Counted from the stretch's first letter, positions 45,286 to 54,805 are shown. The stretch is DNA of 64,000 nt from Candidatus Nitrosothermus koennekei (GCA_013538715.1 JACAFH010000006.1:41414-105413), one strand, 5' to 3'. Notes: generated from the letters alone by a model not told the origin. Numbers and translations: made by a program.

Positions 45286-45425
45286 TATATCCATTTGCAA
45301 TAAATAGCATTTCATACTATCTGATTGATTAACTTATATAATATAATTTAAATATATTCGATGTGTGTACTAAACTGGAAATATTCCTAATATTTAAATA
45401 TAGTGTTTTAGTAGCTAAGAATAGA

Positions 45426-45710
45426 ATGGATAAGCGACTAGCTTTAGCAATAATAGTGTTAGTAGCTGTATCAGCAACAGTAAATAATTCATTTGCACAG
45501 ATTCCAGAAGATAAACATGTATGTATAATAGATGGTTGTAATCTTGGCGAGAGTGTAGATGCAAAAGTTCTAGATAGACATCAATATTCATGGAATGTAT
45601 TCTATAAGATGATGACTGCAGCATTTATAGTAGGCGCAGTAGTTCAAGGAGTTCTAGTATTTGTAACATTCAGATTTAGAGAGAAGAGGCAGAAAGAGGT
45701 GAAGAAGTAA
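45426..45710 (+). CDS. Small membrane subunit of the terminal oxidase operon
   Basis: From the ATG at 45426 the protein has 94 residues: signal peptide with SFA|Q cleavage (about 24), an outer segment with two cysteines (C33, C38), and one transmembrane helix (about 64-82) followed by a basic tail. The frame is open upstream to 45363, but the longer form adds an unlikely N-terminus before the signal peptide. Its stop overlaps the coxB start by 1 bp. Probably an accessory or assembly subunit of the oxidase. Confidence 0.75.
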   Translation: MDKRLALAIIVLVAVSATVNNSFAQIPEDKHVCIIDGCNLGESVDAKVLDRHQYSWNVFYKMMTAAFIVGAVVQGVLVFVTFRFREKRQKEVKK

Positions 45711-46126
45711 TGGGTCATGCCACGTTAGAATGGATCTATGTTGGCGTTGTAATAGCTATACTTACATGGGTTGGTGTAGAGGCATGGACGGGGGAAAAGA
45801 TATTAGAAGAGGTTCCAGAAGATGCTGAAACTATTAAAGTGATAGGTCAACAATGGCTTTGGACATTTGAACATGAAGATGGGAGCGTAGAGGTTGGTAA
45901 ACTAACACTAAAGGTTGGTAAAACATACAAGTTTGAAGTTACATCTAAGGATGTAATACATGCATTTAACATACCATCACATGCCATACTTATAGATGCT
46001 GTACCAGGTAGAGTAAATCATATATGGATGGAAACAACAACACCAGGTGAGTATCTAATACAATGCAGAGAATATTGCGGTTTATTACATTACAATATGA
46101 GAGCAATGCTTATAATTGAGGAGTGA
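45710..46126 (+). CDS. coxB: Heme-copper oxidase subunit II (CuA)
   Basis: 138 residues. One transmembrane helix (about 7-24) and an outer cupredoxin domain. CuA ligands are visible: His in KDVIHAFNIP, and CREYCGLLHYNM with the two Cys, His and Met. QWLWTFEHEDG carries the aromatic patch that receives electrons. Only one transmembrane helix rather than two, as in several archaeal and ba3-like enzymes. Confidence 0.96.
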   Translation: MGHATLEWIYVGVVIAILTWVGVEAWTGEKILEEVPEDAETIKVIGQQWLWTFEHEDGSVEVGKLTLKVGKTYKFEVTSKDVIHAFNIPSHAILIDAVPGRVNHIWMETTTPGEYLIQCREYCGLLHYNMRAMLIIEE

Positions 46127-46138
46127 GGTGATGATAAT

Positions 46139-47662
46139 ATGGTGTTAGAAGTAAAGAAACCAAGACCGTTGTGGGAGATACTGTTCTCTACTCATCATAC
46201 AGATGTTGCTTTACTTTACTTGATAACCTCAATAGTATTCATCTTAATGGGTGGAGCATTAGCAATGACTATAAGAACAGAGCTATTAACTCCAGGTCCT
46301 ACAATTATGGACGATCCAGCATTATTTAATAGGGTATTTACTGTTCATGCTACTACTATGCTATTCTTATGGATCTTGCCGTTTATATCAGCAATAGGTA
46401 ACTATTTGATCCCAATTCTAGTTAGATACAAGGATATGGCATATCCAAGAGTAAATGCAGTAGCATATTGGATGATACCACCGGGAGCAGCACTTATATG
46501 GCTAGGATGGTTCGATGGAGGATGGTATGCATATCCACCATATTCAATAATAAGCTCACCTGGACCATCGGCAGAGATGTGGATCTTCGGTTTGAAGATA
46601 TTAGGAATATCATCTATATTAGGTGCGATAAACTTTATAGTTACAATACTTAAATGCAAACATCCAGACTTGCCATTAATGAAGACATCACTATTTGTAT
46701 GGAGTATATTAGTCACTTCTTTCATGACTCTAGTAGCTATACCACCATTTGCAGCAGCGCTAATAATGCTTTATACAGATAGACTAGGTTTATCTGGTTT
46801 CTTTGATCCTAATGCAGGAGGAGATCCCATAGCATATCAACACCTGTTCTGGTTTACATTTCATCCAGAGGTATACATATTCTTGCTACCAGCTGTAGGA
46901 ATGGCATATGAGATAATACCAAAGTTTAGTAGGAAACCAATATTTAGCTATGGTTCAGGAGTTATAGCATTTGGTATACTAATGATAATTGGATTTATGT
47001 CATGGGCTCATCATATGCTTGCAACAGGATTATCATTTGCTGAGAAGACTGTATTCATGATAGGAACATTAGCAGCAGCACCTTCATCTTCAATGCATAT
47101 ATTCAATTGGATAGCAACTATGTGGGGAGGTAGACTCAAATTAGCAGCACCTCTAAAGTTTACTATTGGAGGGATAATGCTCTTCTTCTCAGCGGGTGCT
47201 GGGGGAGTTGTTAACACAACATTACCATTAGACTTTATAACACATGACACATACTGGGTAGTAGGGCATTTCCATCTAATGCTAATGGGTACAATCTCTA
47301 TGATCTTCTTCGGCTTTACTTACTACATCTTCCCCTTCGTAACTGGAAGAATGTACAATGAGAAGATAGCAAATGTTACATTCGCGCTGATATTTACTGG
47401 TACAATAATAGTATTCACAATGCATCATATTCTAGGCTTGTTAGGAATGCCAAGAAGGATATATGACTATATAGCAGATCCAGATCTTATATTAGGCAAT
47501 CAAATAGCATCTATAGGAGCATACTTAGTTGGTATAGGTGTAGCAATACTAGTAGCACATCTAGCAATAGCTGCAGCAAGAGGTAAAGAGGCAAATATGG
47601 AAGATCCATTCGGTATAGGTGAACAATATTATGACTACAGAGTCAAAGAACCTCATCATTAA
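46139..47662 (+). CDS. coxA: Heme-copper oxidase subunit I
   Basis: 507 residues, about 12 helices. Haem ligands (FTVHATTMLFLW; VVGHFHLMLMG), the CuB site with HPEVYIFLLP (His-Tyr crosslink), and ...WAHHML are all recognisable. The A-type residue pattern in helix VI includes E just after P in HPEV. Reduces O2 and pumps protons using electrons from blue-copper donors. It overlaps the cupredoxin gene start by 44 bp. Confidence 0.97.
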   Translation: MVLEVKKPRPLWEILFSTHHTDVALLYLITSIVFILMGGALAMTIRTELLTPGPTIMDDPALFNRVFTVHATTMLFLWILPFISAIGNYLIPILVRYKDMAYPRVNAVAYWMIPPGAALIWLGWFDGGWYAYPPYSIISSPGPSAEMWIFGLKILGISSILGAINFIVTILKCKHPDLPLMKTSLFVWSILVTSFMTLVAIPPFAAALIMLYTDRLGLSGFFDPNAGGDPIAYQHLFWFTFHPEVYIFLLPAVGMAYEIIPKFSRKPIFSYGSGVIAFGILMIIGFMSWAHHMLATGLSFAEKTVFMIGTLAAAPSSSMHIFNWIATMWGGRLKLAAPLKFTIGGIMLFFSAGAGGVVNTTLPLDFITHDTYWVVGHFHLMLMGTISMIFFGFTYYIFPFVTGRMYNEKIANVTFALIFTGTIIVFTMHHILGLLGMPRRIYDYIADPDLILGNQIASIGAYLVGIGVAILVAHLAIAAARGKEANMEDPFGIGEQYYDYRVKEPHH

Positions 47663-48629
47663 GAGTAGCGGAAGAAGAACTGCAAAGGGTATAGCAATAA
47701 TATTAATAGTTATGGTAGTTGGTGCAGCAATAAGCCTAGCGTATAAAGATGTTTGGTCAAAATATCCTCCATTAAGAGTATTAAATCAAAAACAACAACC
47801 TCAAACGCCAGTAGAGACTATACCAACTGGAGAAAAGAGAACTTTTAATTTAGTATTTAAGGAGAGTGAAGACTTTACACAGTTATGGTTTGAGATGGAC
47901 GGAGTAAAGAATCCTGATATTGAGGTTAGTCTTGGTGATGAAATCACTATAAATATAGTTAATTCAGGATTAATGCCTCATGCATTTGGAGTAGTATCAG
48001 ATCCTAATGATGTGAATAGTGTTATATTCAACTCTGCCATAGGGAGTGCTAATAAACCATTATCTCCAGGAATGAGCGAGAGTGCAACTTTTAAAGTTAC
48101 AAAGCCTGGTGAATATTACTACATATGTTTAGTCCCTGGACATGCATTACAAGGAATGAAAGGTAAGTTCATAGTAAAAGAGAGTAAAGGTAGTGCAGTA
48201 ACAACTCCTGGAACAGGTATAGAAACATCAACACCAACTAGTGCAGAGACATCAGGACCGTTAATAGTAGCTGAGGGTAATACATTAACTATAGATATGC
48301 AATTCAAGGAGAGTGAAGACTTTGCACAGCTATGGTTTGAATCAAATGGGGAGAAGAATCCAACTATAAAGGTAAAAGCTGGGACTCAAGTCACTATAAA
48401 TATAGTTAATTCAGGATTAATGCCTCATGCATTTGGAGTAGTATCAGATCCTAATGATGTGAATAGTGTTATATTCAACTCTGCCATAGGGAGTGCTAAT
48501 AAACCATTGCTGAGTAATAATAGTGCTAGTACGACATTTACTGCTGATAAGCCTGGTGAATATTACTACATATGTTTAGTCCCTGGACATGCATTACAAG
48601 GAATGAAAGGTAAGTTCATAGTAGAGTGA
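47619..48629 (+). CDS. Membrane-anchored double cupredoxin (blue copper) protein
   Basis: 336 residues. TM helix near 20-42, then two copies of a plastocyanin-like domain (about 65-183 and 220-336) joined by a Thr/Ser-rich linker. Each copy has the copper ligands His (LMPHAFGVV), Cys (YYICLVPGH), His (PGH) and Met (QGMKG). Located between coxA and ctaA, it is the likely electron donor to the CuA site in an organism without cytochrome c. The start overlaps coxA; a GTG/ATG further on would remove the N-terminal basic part. Confidence 0.93.
   Translation: MNNIMTTESKNLIIKSSGRRTAKGIAIILIVMVVGAAISLAYKDVWSKYPPLRVLNQKQQPQTPVETIPTGEKRTFNLVFKESEDFTQLWFEMDGVKNPDIEVSLGDEITINIVNSGLMPHAFGVVSDPNDVNSVIFNSAIGSANKPLSPGMSESATFKVTKPGEYYYICLVPGHALQGMKGKFIVKESKGSAVTTPGTGIETSTPTSAETSGPLIVAEGNTLTIDMQFKESEDFAQLWFESNGEKNPTIKVKAGTQVTINIVNSGLMPHAFGVVSDPNDVNSVIFNSAIGSANKPLLSNNSASTTFTADKPGEYYYICLVPGHALQGMKGKFIVE
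47944..48061 (+). repeat. 118-bp identical block of the cupredoxin duplication, copy 1
   Basis: Identical without mismatch to 48391-48508 (offset 447 bp). Further identical blocks are 48102-48176 and 48549-48623. Flanking sequence differs. Such sharp identity in an otherwise diverged pair is the mark of recent duplication or gene conversion. Confidence 0.93.
48391..48508 (+). repeat. 118-bp identical block of the cupredoxin duplication, copy 2
   Basis: Second copy of the 118-bp segment at 47944-48061. It encodes the His-ligand region of the second blue-copper domain. Confidence 0.93.
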
Positions 48630-49063
48630 TGAAGATGCTCATAAGATACACCTCACTAATTGCACTTGGAGCAACATATGGAGTTATGGTTCTTGGAAGC
48701 TATGTAAGTGCTACTGGTCTTGGCTTATCGTGTCCAGATTGGCCATTATGCAGGGGTAATATTCTTCCTACTGAAGAGATAATTATAGAATGGACTCATA
48801 GATTCTTTGGACTTTTAGTAGCCACATTCACTGTAACAACATCTGTTCTAGCATTAAGGACGAATGATAAGAAATTAAAGATTATTACATCACTAGCTGT
48901 AATGTTTGTATTTATACAAATAACACTAGGTGCAATAGTGATAGGTACTAGATTACAACCAGAGATAGTAGCAATGCATCTAGCAGTAGCATTAGCAGTC
49001 TTTACAACAGTACTCTTAAGTATGTTAAGAGTGCGTAACTATGCTAAGAGCATAGAAGTATAA
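48626..49063 (+). CDS. ctaA: Half-size haem A synthase (CtaA)
   Basis: 145 residues with four membrane helices, about half of bacterial CtaA/COX15. Conserved SATGLGLSCPDWPLCRG (Cys pair) and EWTHRFFGLLVA, and a later VAMHLAVALAV His. Archaeal half-size CtaA probably works as a homodimer. Starts in 4-bp overlap with the cupredoxin gene and completes the oxidase operon. A CtaB farnesyltransferase is not in the window. Confidence 0.92.
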   Translation: MMKMLIRYTSLIALGATYGVMVLGSYVSATGLGLSCPDWPLCRGNILPTEEIIIEWTHRFFGLLVATFTVTTSVLALRTNDKKLKIITSLAVMFVFIQITLGAIVIGTRLQPEIVAMHLAVALAVFTTVLLSMLRVRNYAKSIEV

Positions 49064-49068
49064 AAATC

Positions 49069-49596
49069 CTATCTCTTTTTTGGTATTAAATATTTTAATG
49101 CGACCAATAATACTATTGGTGAGAACACACTTACAATTATTAAAGATGTGAAGATACTACTAAATACTTTTGTAACAGCTATATTGAATCTTGCATCTAT
49201 GATCTTATCATTCTCATATATATTGACTTCTGCTATATAATGTCCTGATCTCTTGAATACATGCTCTATATTAACATGCCCATCTTTTATTAGCTGAGGC
49301 CCAAAAGTTAATACCTCCTCTTGTCCTTGTGTTATTTTTAGTGATAGTATAATATCCTTAAGATCATTATCGTTAGTACTAGTGACTGCTAACATTATTA
49401 TAGTCTTATCACCTTCTCCAGGAATCTCTGGATCCGTTGCTATTTGTATCTTATAACCTCCCGTCTTGAATGTTTGTGAATTGTATAATGGATGTGCATT
49501 GACTTGAGTAATACATATCAATAATAATATAATTATTATTAATATACTATTCACATAGCTGATATTGATATTATTAAATAAATATTTTTGCATCAT
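49069..49596 (-). CDS. Membrane-anchored YtkA/FixH-like protein
   Basis: 175 residues. Signal peptide (about 15-35, cut near VNA|H), beta-rich outer domain (YKIQIATDPEIPGEGDKTIIM; VFKRSGHYIAEVNIYEN) and a C-terminal transmembrane helix (about 148-170). The fold resembles YtkA/FixH domains linked with copper delivery and oxidase assembly. It follows the CopC-CopD fusion on the minus strand with 35 bp between. Confidence 0.7.
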   Translation of the reverse strand: MMQKYLFNNINISYVNSILIIIILLLICITQVNAHPLYNSQTFKTGGYKIQIATDPEIPGEGDKTIIMLAVTSTNDNDLKDIILSLKITQGQEEVLTFGPQLIKDGHVNIEHVFKRSGHYIAEVNIYENDKIIDARFNIAVTKVFSSIFTSLIIVSVFSPIVLLVALKYLIPKKR

Positions 49597-49631
49597 AAGA
49601 TTACTGCCATAATATTAAAAATTGATCACGA

Positions 49632-52394
49632 TTACTCCTTACGAACTAATTTCTTTATAATCTTTATACTCTCTCTAAGACTGTATGTAGTCTTTACAAA
49701 CAATAAAGAGGTTGTAACTATAAAAGCTGTCATAAGAGGCATTATTACATCAGCATATCTAATCTTTGCAATGCTCTCCTTCTGCATCTCTTCTTTTTCT
49801 ATAACAGATACTTGTTTAATGCTTATTACACCTATTTTTGATTGTCTAGGTTCTGCAAACCATATATTTCCTTCTTCATCTTTATCAAGTGCTTGAACCC
49901 ATGATGGAGAAGAGATCTCAATTTCTCTAATTTTACCAGTTATAGGGTCTAATACTCCTATCTTATCAAGTACGTGTTGAGCAAACCATATATTACCAAA
50001 GTTATCTTTGGTCATGCCATATGGTAAAGATCTAGCATCAGTCACATTAAAGCTATGGAATGTGTGAAGTAATGGATCAAATCTCGTTATCCTTCCTCCT
50101 AAATGTTCTGCAATCCATATGGTATTATCACTAATTAACAATGCGAATGGCTCTCCTAATATTCTATCTCCATCTGTAAATTCGGTTATATTTCCATTGA
50201 TATCTAATTTCGCTAACTTACCAATAGCCTCACTTATCCATATATTACCAAAGTTATCTTCTGCTATAACTGCTGGTTGAGAACCATTTAGTTGCATCCT
50301 ATATATCTTAAACTCTTCATTACTAGCATCGAATCGAGTTACTATATCTTTATCTATTAATGCTAGCCATACATGATCGTTAGAGTCTATGTATATATCA
50401 GTAGGTAATCCATTGTCATAGGTTTTAAATATTTTTGAACCTCCATTCTTAGGATCAAAGTAACCAAACTGCCTACTTAGTGGATCTGTAAACCATATCT
50501 TACCATTAGAATCATCAGCCAACCTAATTATACTTGTACCATTAAATGTATATGATTCAAATTGATTATTTGTAATATCAAAGCGCCATAATCTTGGCTT
50601 TACACCATCACTGATCCAAATATATCCATTGTTATAGATAGCATGTAATGGATTTAATGTATCATATGGTAGTGCATATTCCTTTAACTCGAACTTCATC
50701 TCGTCAAGATCTGGTTTTATGAAAGGACTAAATACTTTTGATATACTTAATGCTTTACTTCTCTCAACATTTACTTCTATGAACCATCTTCCATTAGATG
50801 TTATAGTTCCATTTGCAATATATTTTGTATCATCAATTTTTACAAGATCTATAACTAATGGACTTACATCTTTACCTATTTGTCTTAACTTTAGTTTTGC
50901 ATTTAGCAGATCATCTAAAGGTTGATCATTTATATCTGTAACCTTTAAGATGAATGTGTTAAGACCTATTCTTGCAGGTGTAAAGGTTAGAGTTATTTTA
51001 ACATCATCAATTAAAGTAGAATTGTATATCTTTGGGATAGTATTATCTATTAAGGATAGTTTTTCTATCTTTGTATCATAAAATGGAAATTCAGATGCTG
51101 GTAACCCTGTATTAGTTAGAAACGCTATACTTAACAATAGAATTATACCTATTGTTACTTCTATTCTAATAGAATTCTTAAATTTATTATACATAATTTG
51201 ATAATTTGTCTCTTCTCGAGTCTTTATCATTACAAGTAAGCGTTTGTGAATAATCTGATTATACCCTCCACTAGCAACCATGAGAGCAACCAATGAGAGT
51301 TTAATAATCAATATCATACCATACGATGATCTAAGTAAGAGGTTCAGATCATCTTCAATTGTAAGAAGCAATACTGGACCACTAATTGCTAATATACCTA
51401 ATGTAACTATAGCCACCTTTGAGAAACGTGGTATAATAAGCGTTACAAAAAATACATTCTTCTCACCTAATCTCTTCAACGATGGTAAAATAGTAAAGAG
51501 AAGATAGAATAACATACCTATCCATAATGCTGCTAAGGTATTATGAACAAAATCTATAGATAAATTAATCAATGATGTAGCAGAGTGGCCTGTAGCACTA
51601 GATAAGAAGAGTAAGCTTAGACCTACAATTAGTATACTAATATATATGATAGTGTTATCCCTTAATACTAGATATAGACTAAGTGCTATAAAACCTATAA
51701 TAAGTCTTAGTAGAATTAGCATACCAAATGATGTTTCTATAACATTTGTCAATACTGTTCCTAATGTTAGAGATTGTATAGTAAGAGTAGCTATACTAGA
51801 GATTATTACTAAACCAGCACCAATTATATATAATTTGCTAGTTGTTCTCTTAAGATCTGGTATCGCTTCTTTTATCATATCGTTTAATAATTCTCTACAA
51901 TTCTTCCACAGATAAAGAGAACCAAATCCTATACCAACTATAATGAACTGTCCTACTATACCTGGGAATCGTGCTAAAGTATCAGGTATGTATATAACCT
52001 CTGTTCTTTCTTCCTTAGTAGGCGCTACCTCTACATCTCCAACAATGAACGAGAATGTATAGTCTACTATATGTCCATCTACTTTTGACAAGACTCTACT
52101 ATTTACGGAGTATACATCATCTGGTAGTGATGGTTTTAATGTCACTATTAGTGTTGTATCACTATTGTAATATTTACTATCTCCATTATCAACTCTCTCA
52201 CCATTAGAGTTCATTACTCTAATATAGCTAAATTTTTCATCTACTGCTTCACTATATGTTATGATAATATGCGATGGTGCATATGTTAATCTCTCAAGAC
52301 CAGAGGGTGTAGAGTCCATTATTAGTGGATGAGCACTCACAGCAATTGGTGTAACTATTAAGATTAATATGAGTAGATAATATTTAAAATTCAA
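49632..52394 (-). CDS. CopC-CopD copper protein fused to a beta-propeller
   Basis: 920 residues. Signal peptide, then a CopC domain (HPLIMDSTPSGLERLTYAPSHI..., first His is the copper ligand after cleavage), a CopD domain with about eight helices (about 150-435), a beta-rich YtkA-like part (about 460-570), a Vgb/streptogramin-lyase-type propeller with repeated GNIWFA/GNIWIS blades (about 590-870), and a final transmembrane helix. CopC-CopD import or deliver copper. The propeller probably binds a partner at the surface. It lies divergent from tRNA-Tyr and convergent with the oxidase operon. Confidence 0.9.
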   Translation of the reverse strand: MNFKYYLLILILIVTPIAVSAHPLIMDSTPSGLERLTYAPSHIIITYSEAVDEKFSYIRVMNSNGERVDNGDSKYYNSDTTLIVTLKPSLPDDVYSVNSRVLSKVDGHIVDYTFSFIVGDVEVAPTKEERTEVIYIPDTLARFPGIVGQFIIVGIGFGSLYLWKNCRELLNDMIKEAIPDLKRTTSKLYIIGAGLVIISSIATLTIQSLTLGTVLTNVIETSFGMLILLRLIIGFIALSLYLVLRDNTIIYISILIVGLSLLFLSSATGHSATSLINLSIDFVHNTLAALWIGMLFYLLFTILPSLKRLGEKNVFFVTLIIPRFSKVAIVTLGILAISGPVLLLTIEDDLNLLLRSSYGMILIIKLSLVALMVASGGYNQIIHKRLLVMIKTREETNYQIMYNKFKNSIRIEVTIGIILLLSIAFLTNTGLPASEFPFYDTKIEKLSLIDNTIPKIYNSTLIDDVKITLTFTPARIGLNTFILKVTDINDQPLDDLLNAKLKLRQIGKDVSPLVIDLVKIDDTKYIANGTITSNGRWFIEVNVERSKALSISKVFSPFIKPDLDEMKFELKEYALPYDTLNPLHAIYNNGYIWISDGVKPRLWRFDITNNQFESYTFNGTSIIRLADDSNGKIWFTDPLSRQFGYFDPKNGGSKIFKTYDNGLPTDIYIDSNDHVWLALIDKDIVTRFDASNEEFKIYRMQLNGSQPAVIAEDNFGNIWISEAIGKLAKLDINGNITEFTDGDRILGEPFALLISDNTIWIAEHLGGRITRFDPLLHTFHSFNVTDARSLPYGMTKDNFGNIWFAQHVLDKIGVLDPITGKIREIEISSPSWVQALDKDEEGNIWFAEPRQSKIGVISIKQVSVIEKEEMQKESIAKIRYADVIMPLMTAFIVTTSLLFVKTTYSLRESIKIIKKLVRKE

Positions 52395-52540
52395 CCTAAT
52401 AAAATTCAGGCATACTCATATTTTTAATTTATGGTACACTCATCGAATAAGTGATATTATTAACACTAGTCAATTATTAAGAGTATATAATGTATCTAAT
52501 ACCTTAAAATATTTATTTGAGCTTTTTAAATAACACTTAA

Positions 52541-52661
52541 CCCACGGTAGCTCAGCCTGGTAGAGCTTCCGGCTGTAGTGGTTAGCTATGGCTAACCTTT
52601 TCAGCCTACTAGGCTAACAATAGAAACCGGAGCGTCGCAGGTTCAAATCCTGCCCGTGGGA
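52541..52661 (+). tRNA. tRNA-Tyr (GTA) with a 47-nt intron
   Basis: Acceptor CCCACGG/CCGTGGG, D arm GCTC/GAGC, anticodon stem TCCGG/CCGGA, T arm GCAGG-TTCAAAT-CCTGC, discriminator A52661. The anticodon GTA (52575-52577) is followed by G37 and an intron at about 52579-52625 in the canonical position 37/38. The intron holds two hairpins: GGTTAGC-tatg-GCTAACC and AGCCT-act-AGGCT. No encoded CCA. A TATA-like CTTTTTAAAT precedes it. Confidence 0.92.
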
Positions 52662-52680
52662 TCATTATGACTTAGCATTA

Positions 52681-53163
52681 ATGAGGGTTAGAGTATCATA
52701 TGGAAGATTAAGAGAGTTCATAAAGATGTATATTGCTGTTGATAAGAAGAGAAGAGATAGTTACCATGAAGGTAACGTAGTATGTCCATGATGGTAAGAA
52801 GTTGATGCCATTGGTGAAGCAAGTAATGCAGAATGCCAATGTTAGCATTAGCAAGGTAATTGCTTATAATGCTTAAGAAGAATTTGATCTCTTGCTTATA
52901 ATAATATAGAATCTGTCATAAAGGTCAGAAAGAATGCACCAACAAAAACAAGAGGATACATGCCTAGGAAACTATGTTAAAGCAGATCTTTATACATGGA
53001 AGCAAAATCAGCATTCTCAGCGTTCAAGCACACTTTTGGAGAGTATGTTAAAGCTGTGAGATAGAAGAATATGGTTAAAGAACTGATGCTTAAGGTTTCG
53101 ATATACAACATGTTCATTGAATCAAGTGGATGGGATGATTACTGTGCTAATTGTTTTACATAG
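52681..53163 (+). pseudogene. Decayed IS5-like transposase
   Basis: Several stops and small frameshifts interrupt a transposase reading. Recognisable pieces in order are YIAVDKKR, ESVIKVRKNAPTKTRG (DDE middle region), then AFSAFKHTFGEYVKA and KNMVKELMLKVSIYNMF, the conserved E-region and C-terminus of IS5-group archaeal transposases. Inactive remnant directly downstream of tRNA-Tyr. Inverted repeats were not identified. Confidence 0.7.
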
Positions 53164-53519
53164 CATAAACATTAAAAAGAGATTTAAATACTGATCAGAG
53201 AGATTGTATTATATTATCAACAAAGAGTAAAGAGAAGCTAAATGAATCTATAGTATAATAATATTCAAGAATAGTGTAAGAGATAAGTAGTTAAAGATAT
53301 CAGATAAGACAAAGAGAAGGTTAGGAAGAGATAGCAAAGTTATGGGAGAGAGTATTGAGATAACAAGAAATATTAATGCTATACACTAGGATAAGCAGTA
53401 AATGGTATGTTCTCATAATACATTTTATCTAATTTATGATAATATCTTCAATATAGATAGATAATAGATAAATTATACTTTAAATTTCGATATATATCCC
53501 TTATTAGTTAAGATAGATA

Positions 53520-54230
53520 ATGAAGGCAATGATGATAGCAAGTATAGCATTGTTAATAACTATGGCAAGTGCTTATGGGGCACAACAATATGGATACCAA
53601 GCAATAAAACCTGGTGGTTCATATAGTGAGATAATTGGTGTTAAAGGTCAGATATATCCATATACTGGTAGTTCTACTACTGATCATGTAGATAGAATGA
53701 TATATCTATTTAGTAGCAAGGAACCATACCTATCTGTAGGATTAGGGCATGTAGAGTATAGTTATGGTAATATCTACTACACAAGATATTTTGATGAAGG
53801 ATTAAAGCAAAATATACATTGGGTATATAATGGTTCTCCAACCAATTGGTATACTGCTGAGGTGTATACTACTAGTAGCACCTCAAAAACATATTATTGG
53901 AAGATTAATGGTCAAGTTATAGGTTCGTGGGATTGCACAACTTGCAATCCAATAAATATAGCAGGGGTGACATCATGGGGTAATAATGCAAATTATGTTA
54001 ATGGTAACTTTAAAGATCTACAATTAAAGAGAAATACAGATACAAATTATCAATACTTTAACTCTGTAGCTAATTTAAGAAAATGTTATGAAGAGCCAAC
54101 TACATTAGGATTTGAATATCCATTACAAAACAACTCTATAAATCAATTAATAGTAGATGCTACTAGTGTGCATGAATGCAGTGGAGATGTTTATAATGGA
54201 TGGTTGTATAGAGCAGGTAACTGGGGTTGA
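53520..54230 (+). CDS. Secreted protein of unknown family in a mobile-element island
   Basis: 236 residues. Signal peptide (about 1-20, cut near YGA|Q), no membrane segment afterwards. The mature part is Tyr/Ser/Asn/Gly/Trp-rich and beta-like, with four cysteines (WDCTTCNP, RKCYEE, HECSGD) able to form two disulfides. A TATA-like stretch AATTATACTTTAAATT lies about 35-50 bp upstream. It overlaps the next gene by 4 bp. The layout recalls secreted lectin- or glutamic-peptidase-like sandwiches, but no motif decides it. Confidence 0.7.
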   Translation: MKAMMIASIALLITMASAYGAQQYGYQAIKPGGSYSEIIGVKGQIYPYTGSSTTDHVDRMIYLFSSKEPYLSVGLGHVEYSYGNIYYTRYFDEGLKQNIHWVYNGSPTNWYTAEVYTTSSTSKTYYWKINGQVIGSWDCTTCNPINIAGVTSWGNNANYVNGNFKDLQLKRNTDTNYQYFNSVANLRKCYEEPTTLGFEYPLQNNSINQLIVDATSVHECSGDVYNGWLYRAGNWG

Positions 54231-54805
54231 TGGAGATGAATAGTAACATAATTATACTCTCAATACTAATAATATTAGCAATCTCAATTACAGCATATAT
54301 TAGCGTAGGAGAGAGATTACCAATTAAAGGAATAATTAATCAAGATAATACAGAAACACTAAATCAGTTTAGAGTGCCAAAATATATACCAACAGGTTAC
54401 CAATTATACACATCATCTAATGTTCCTCCTCAGATGTTAGAGATAGAGTATAGAGGTGTTGATGCAAATGATTGGATATCGTTTGTTGCTGATATAGATG
54501 ATCCAAATGTTGAGAAAGGAGAACAATTATTCTTAGATTATAAAGCAGAGATTCAGAGAGAGACCCAGAGAGGAGATAGAATACAGATATTTAAGATAAA
54601 TGGTAATCCAGCAATGGGTTGGGAGGCAGGCACTAAGGATAGTATATTATTATTTGATAATGGAACTAGAAAGGTAATAGGAGAGAGCAAATATAATGCA
54701 GGAATCGCAATGATAGATGAGAAGGAGAAGGTATACTATAGTATATCAAGCCCAAATCTCTCATTAGATGAATTGAAGAAGATGTTAGAATCTATATATC
54801 AATAA
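54227..54805 (+). CDS. Membrane-anchored protein with a DUF4367-like domain
   Basis: 192 residues. N-terminal transmembrane helix (about 7-26) and an outer domain that begins FRVPKYIPTGYQLYTSS and ends MIDEKEKVYYSISSPNLSLDELKKML. This pattern (VPKYLP.GY...E..Y......I....G.......) resembles DUF4367/lipoprotein-sorting-like domains. Coupled to the upstream secreted protein by a 4-bp overlap. Function unknown. Confidence 0.7.
   Translation: MMEMNSNIIILSILIILAISITAYISVGERLPIKGIINQDNTETLNQFRVPKYIPTGYQLYTSSNVPPQMLEIEYRGVDANDWISFVADIDDPNVEKGEQLFLDYKAEIQRETQRGDRIQIFKINGNPAMGWEAGTKDSILLFDNGTRKVIGESKYNAGIAMIDEKEKVYYSISSPNLSLDELKKMLESIYQ

Noticed and set aside
45363..45425. Longer N-terminus for the small oxidase subunit
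   Set aside because: It would place 21 residues before a standard signal peptide; the ATG at 45426 fits better.
49632..50620. Antibiotic (streptogramin) lyase activity of the beta-propeller
   Set aside because: The propeller is part of a CopC-CopD membrane fusion, and blade similarity alone does not show lyase residues; a structural role is more likely.
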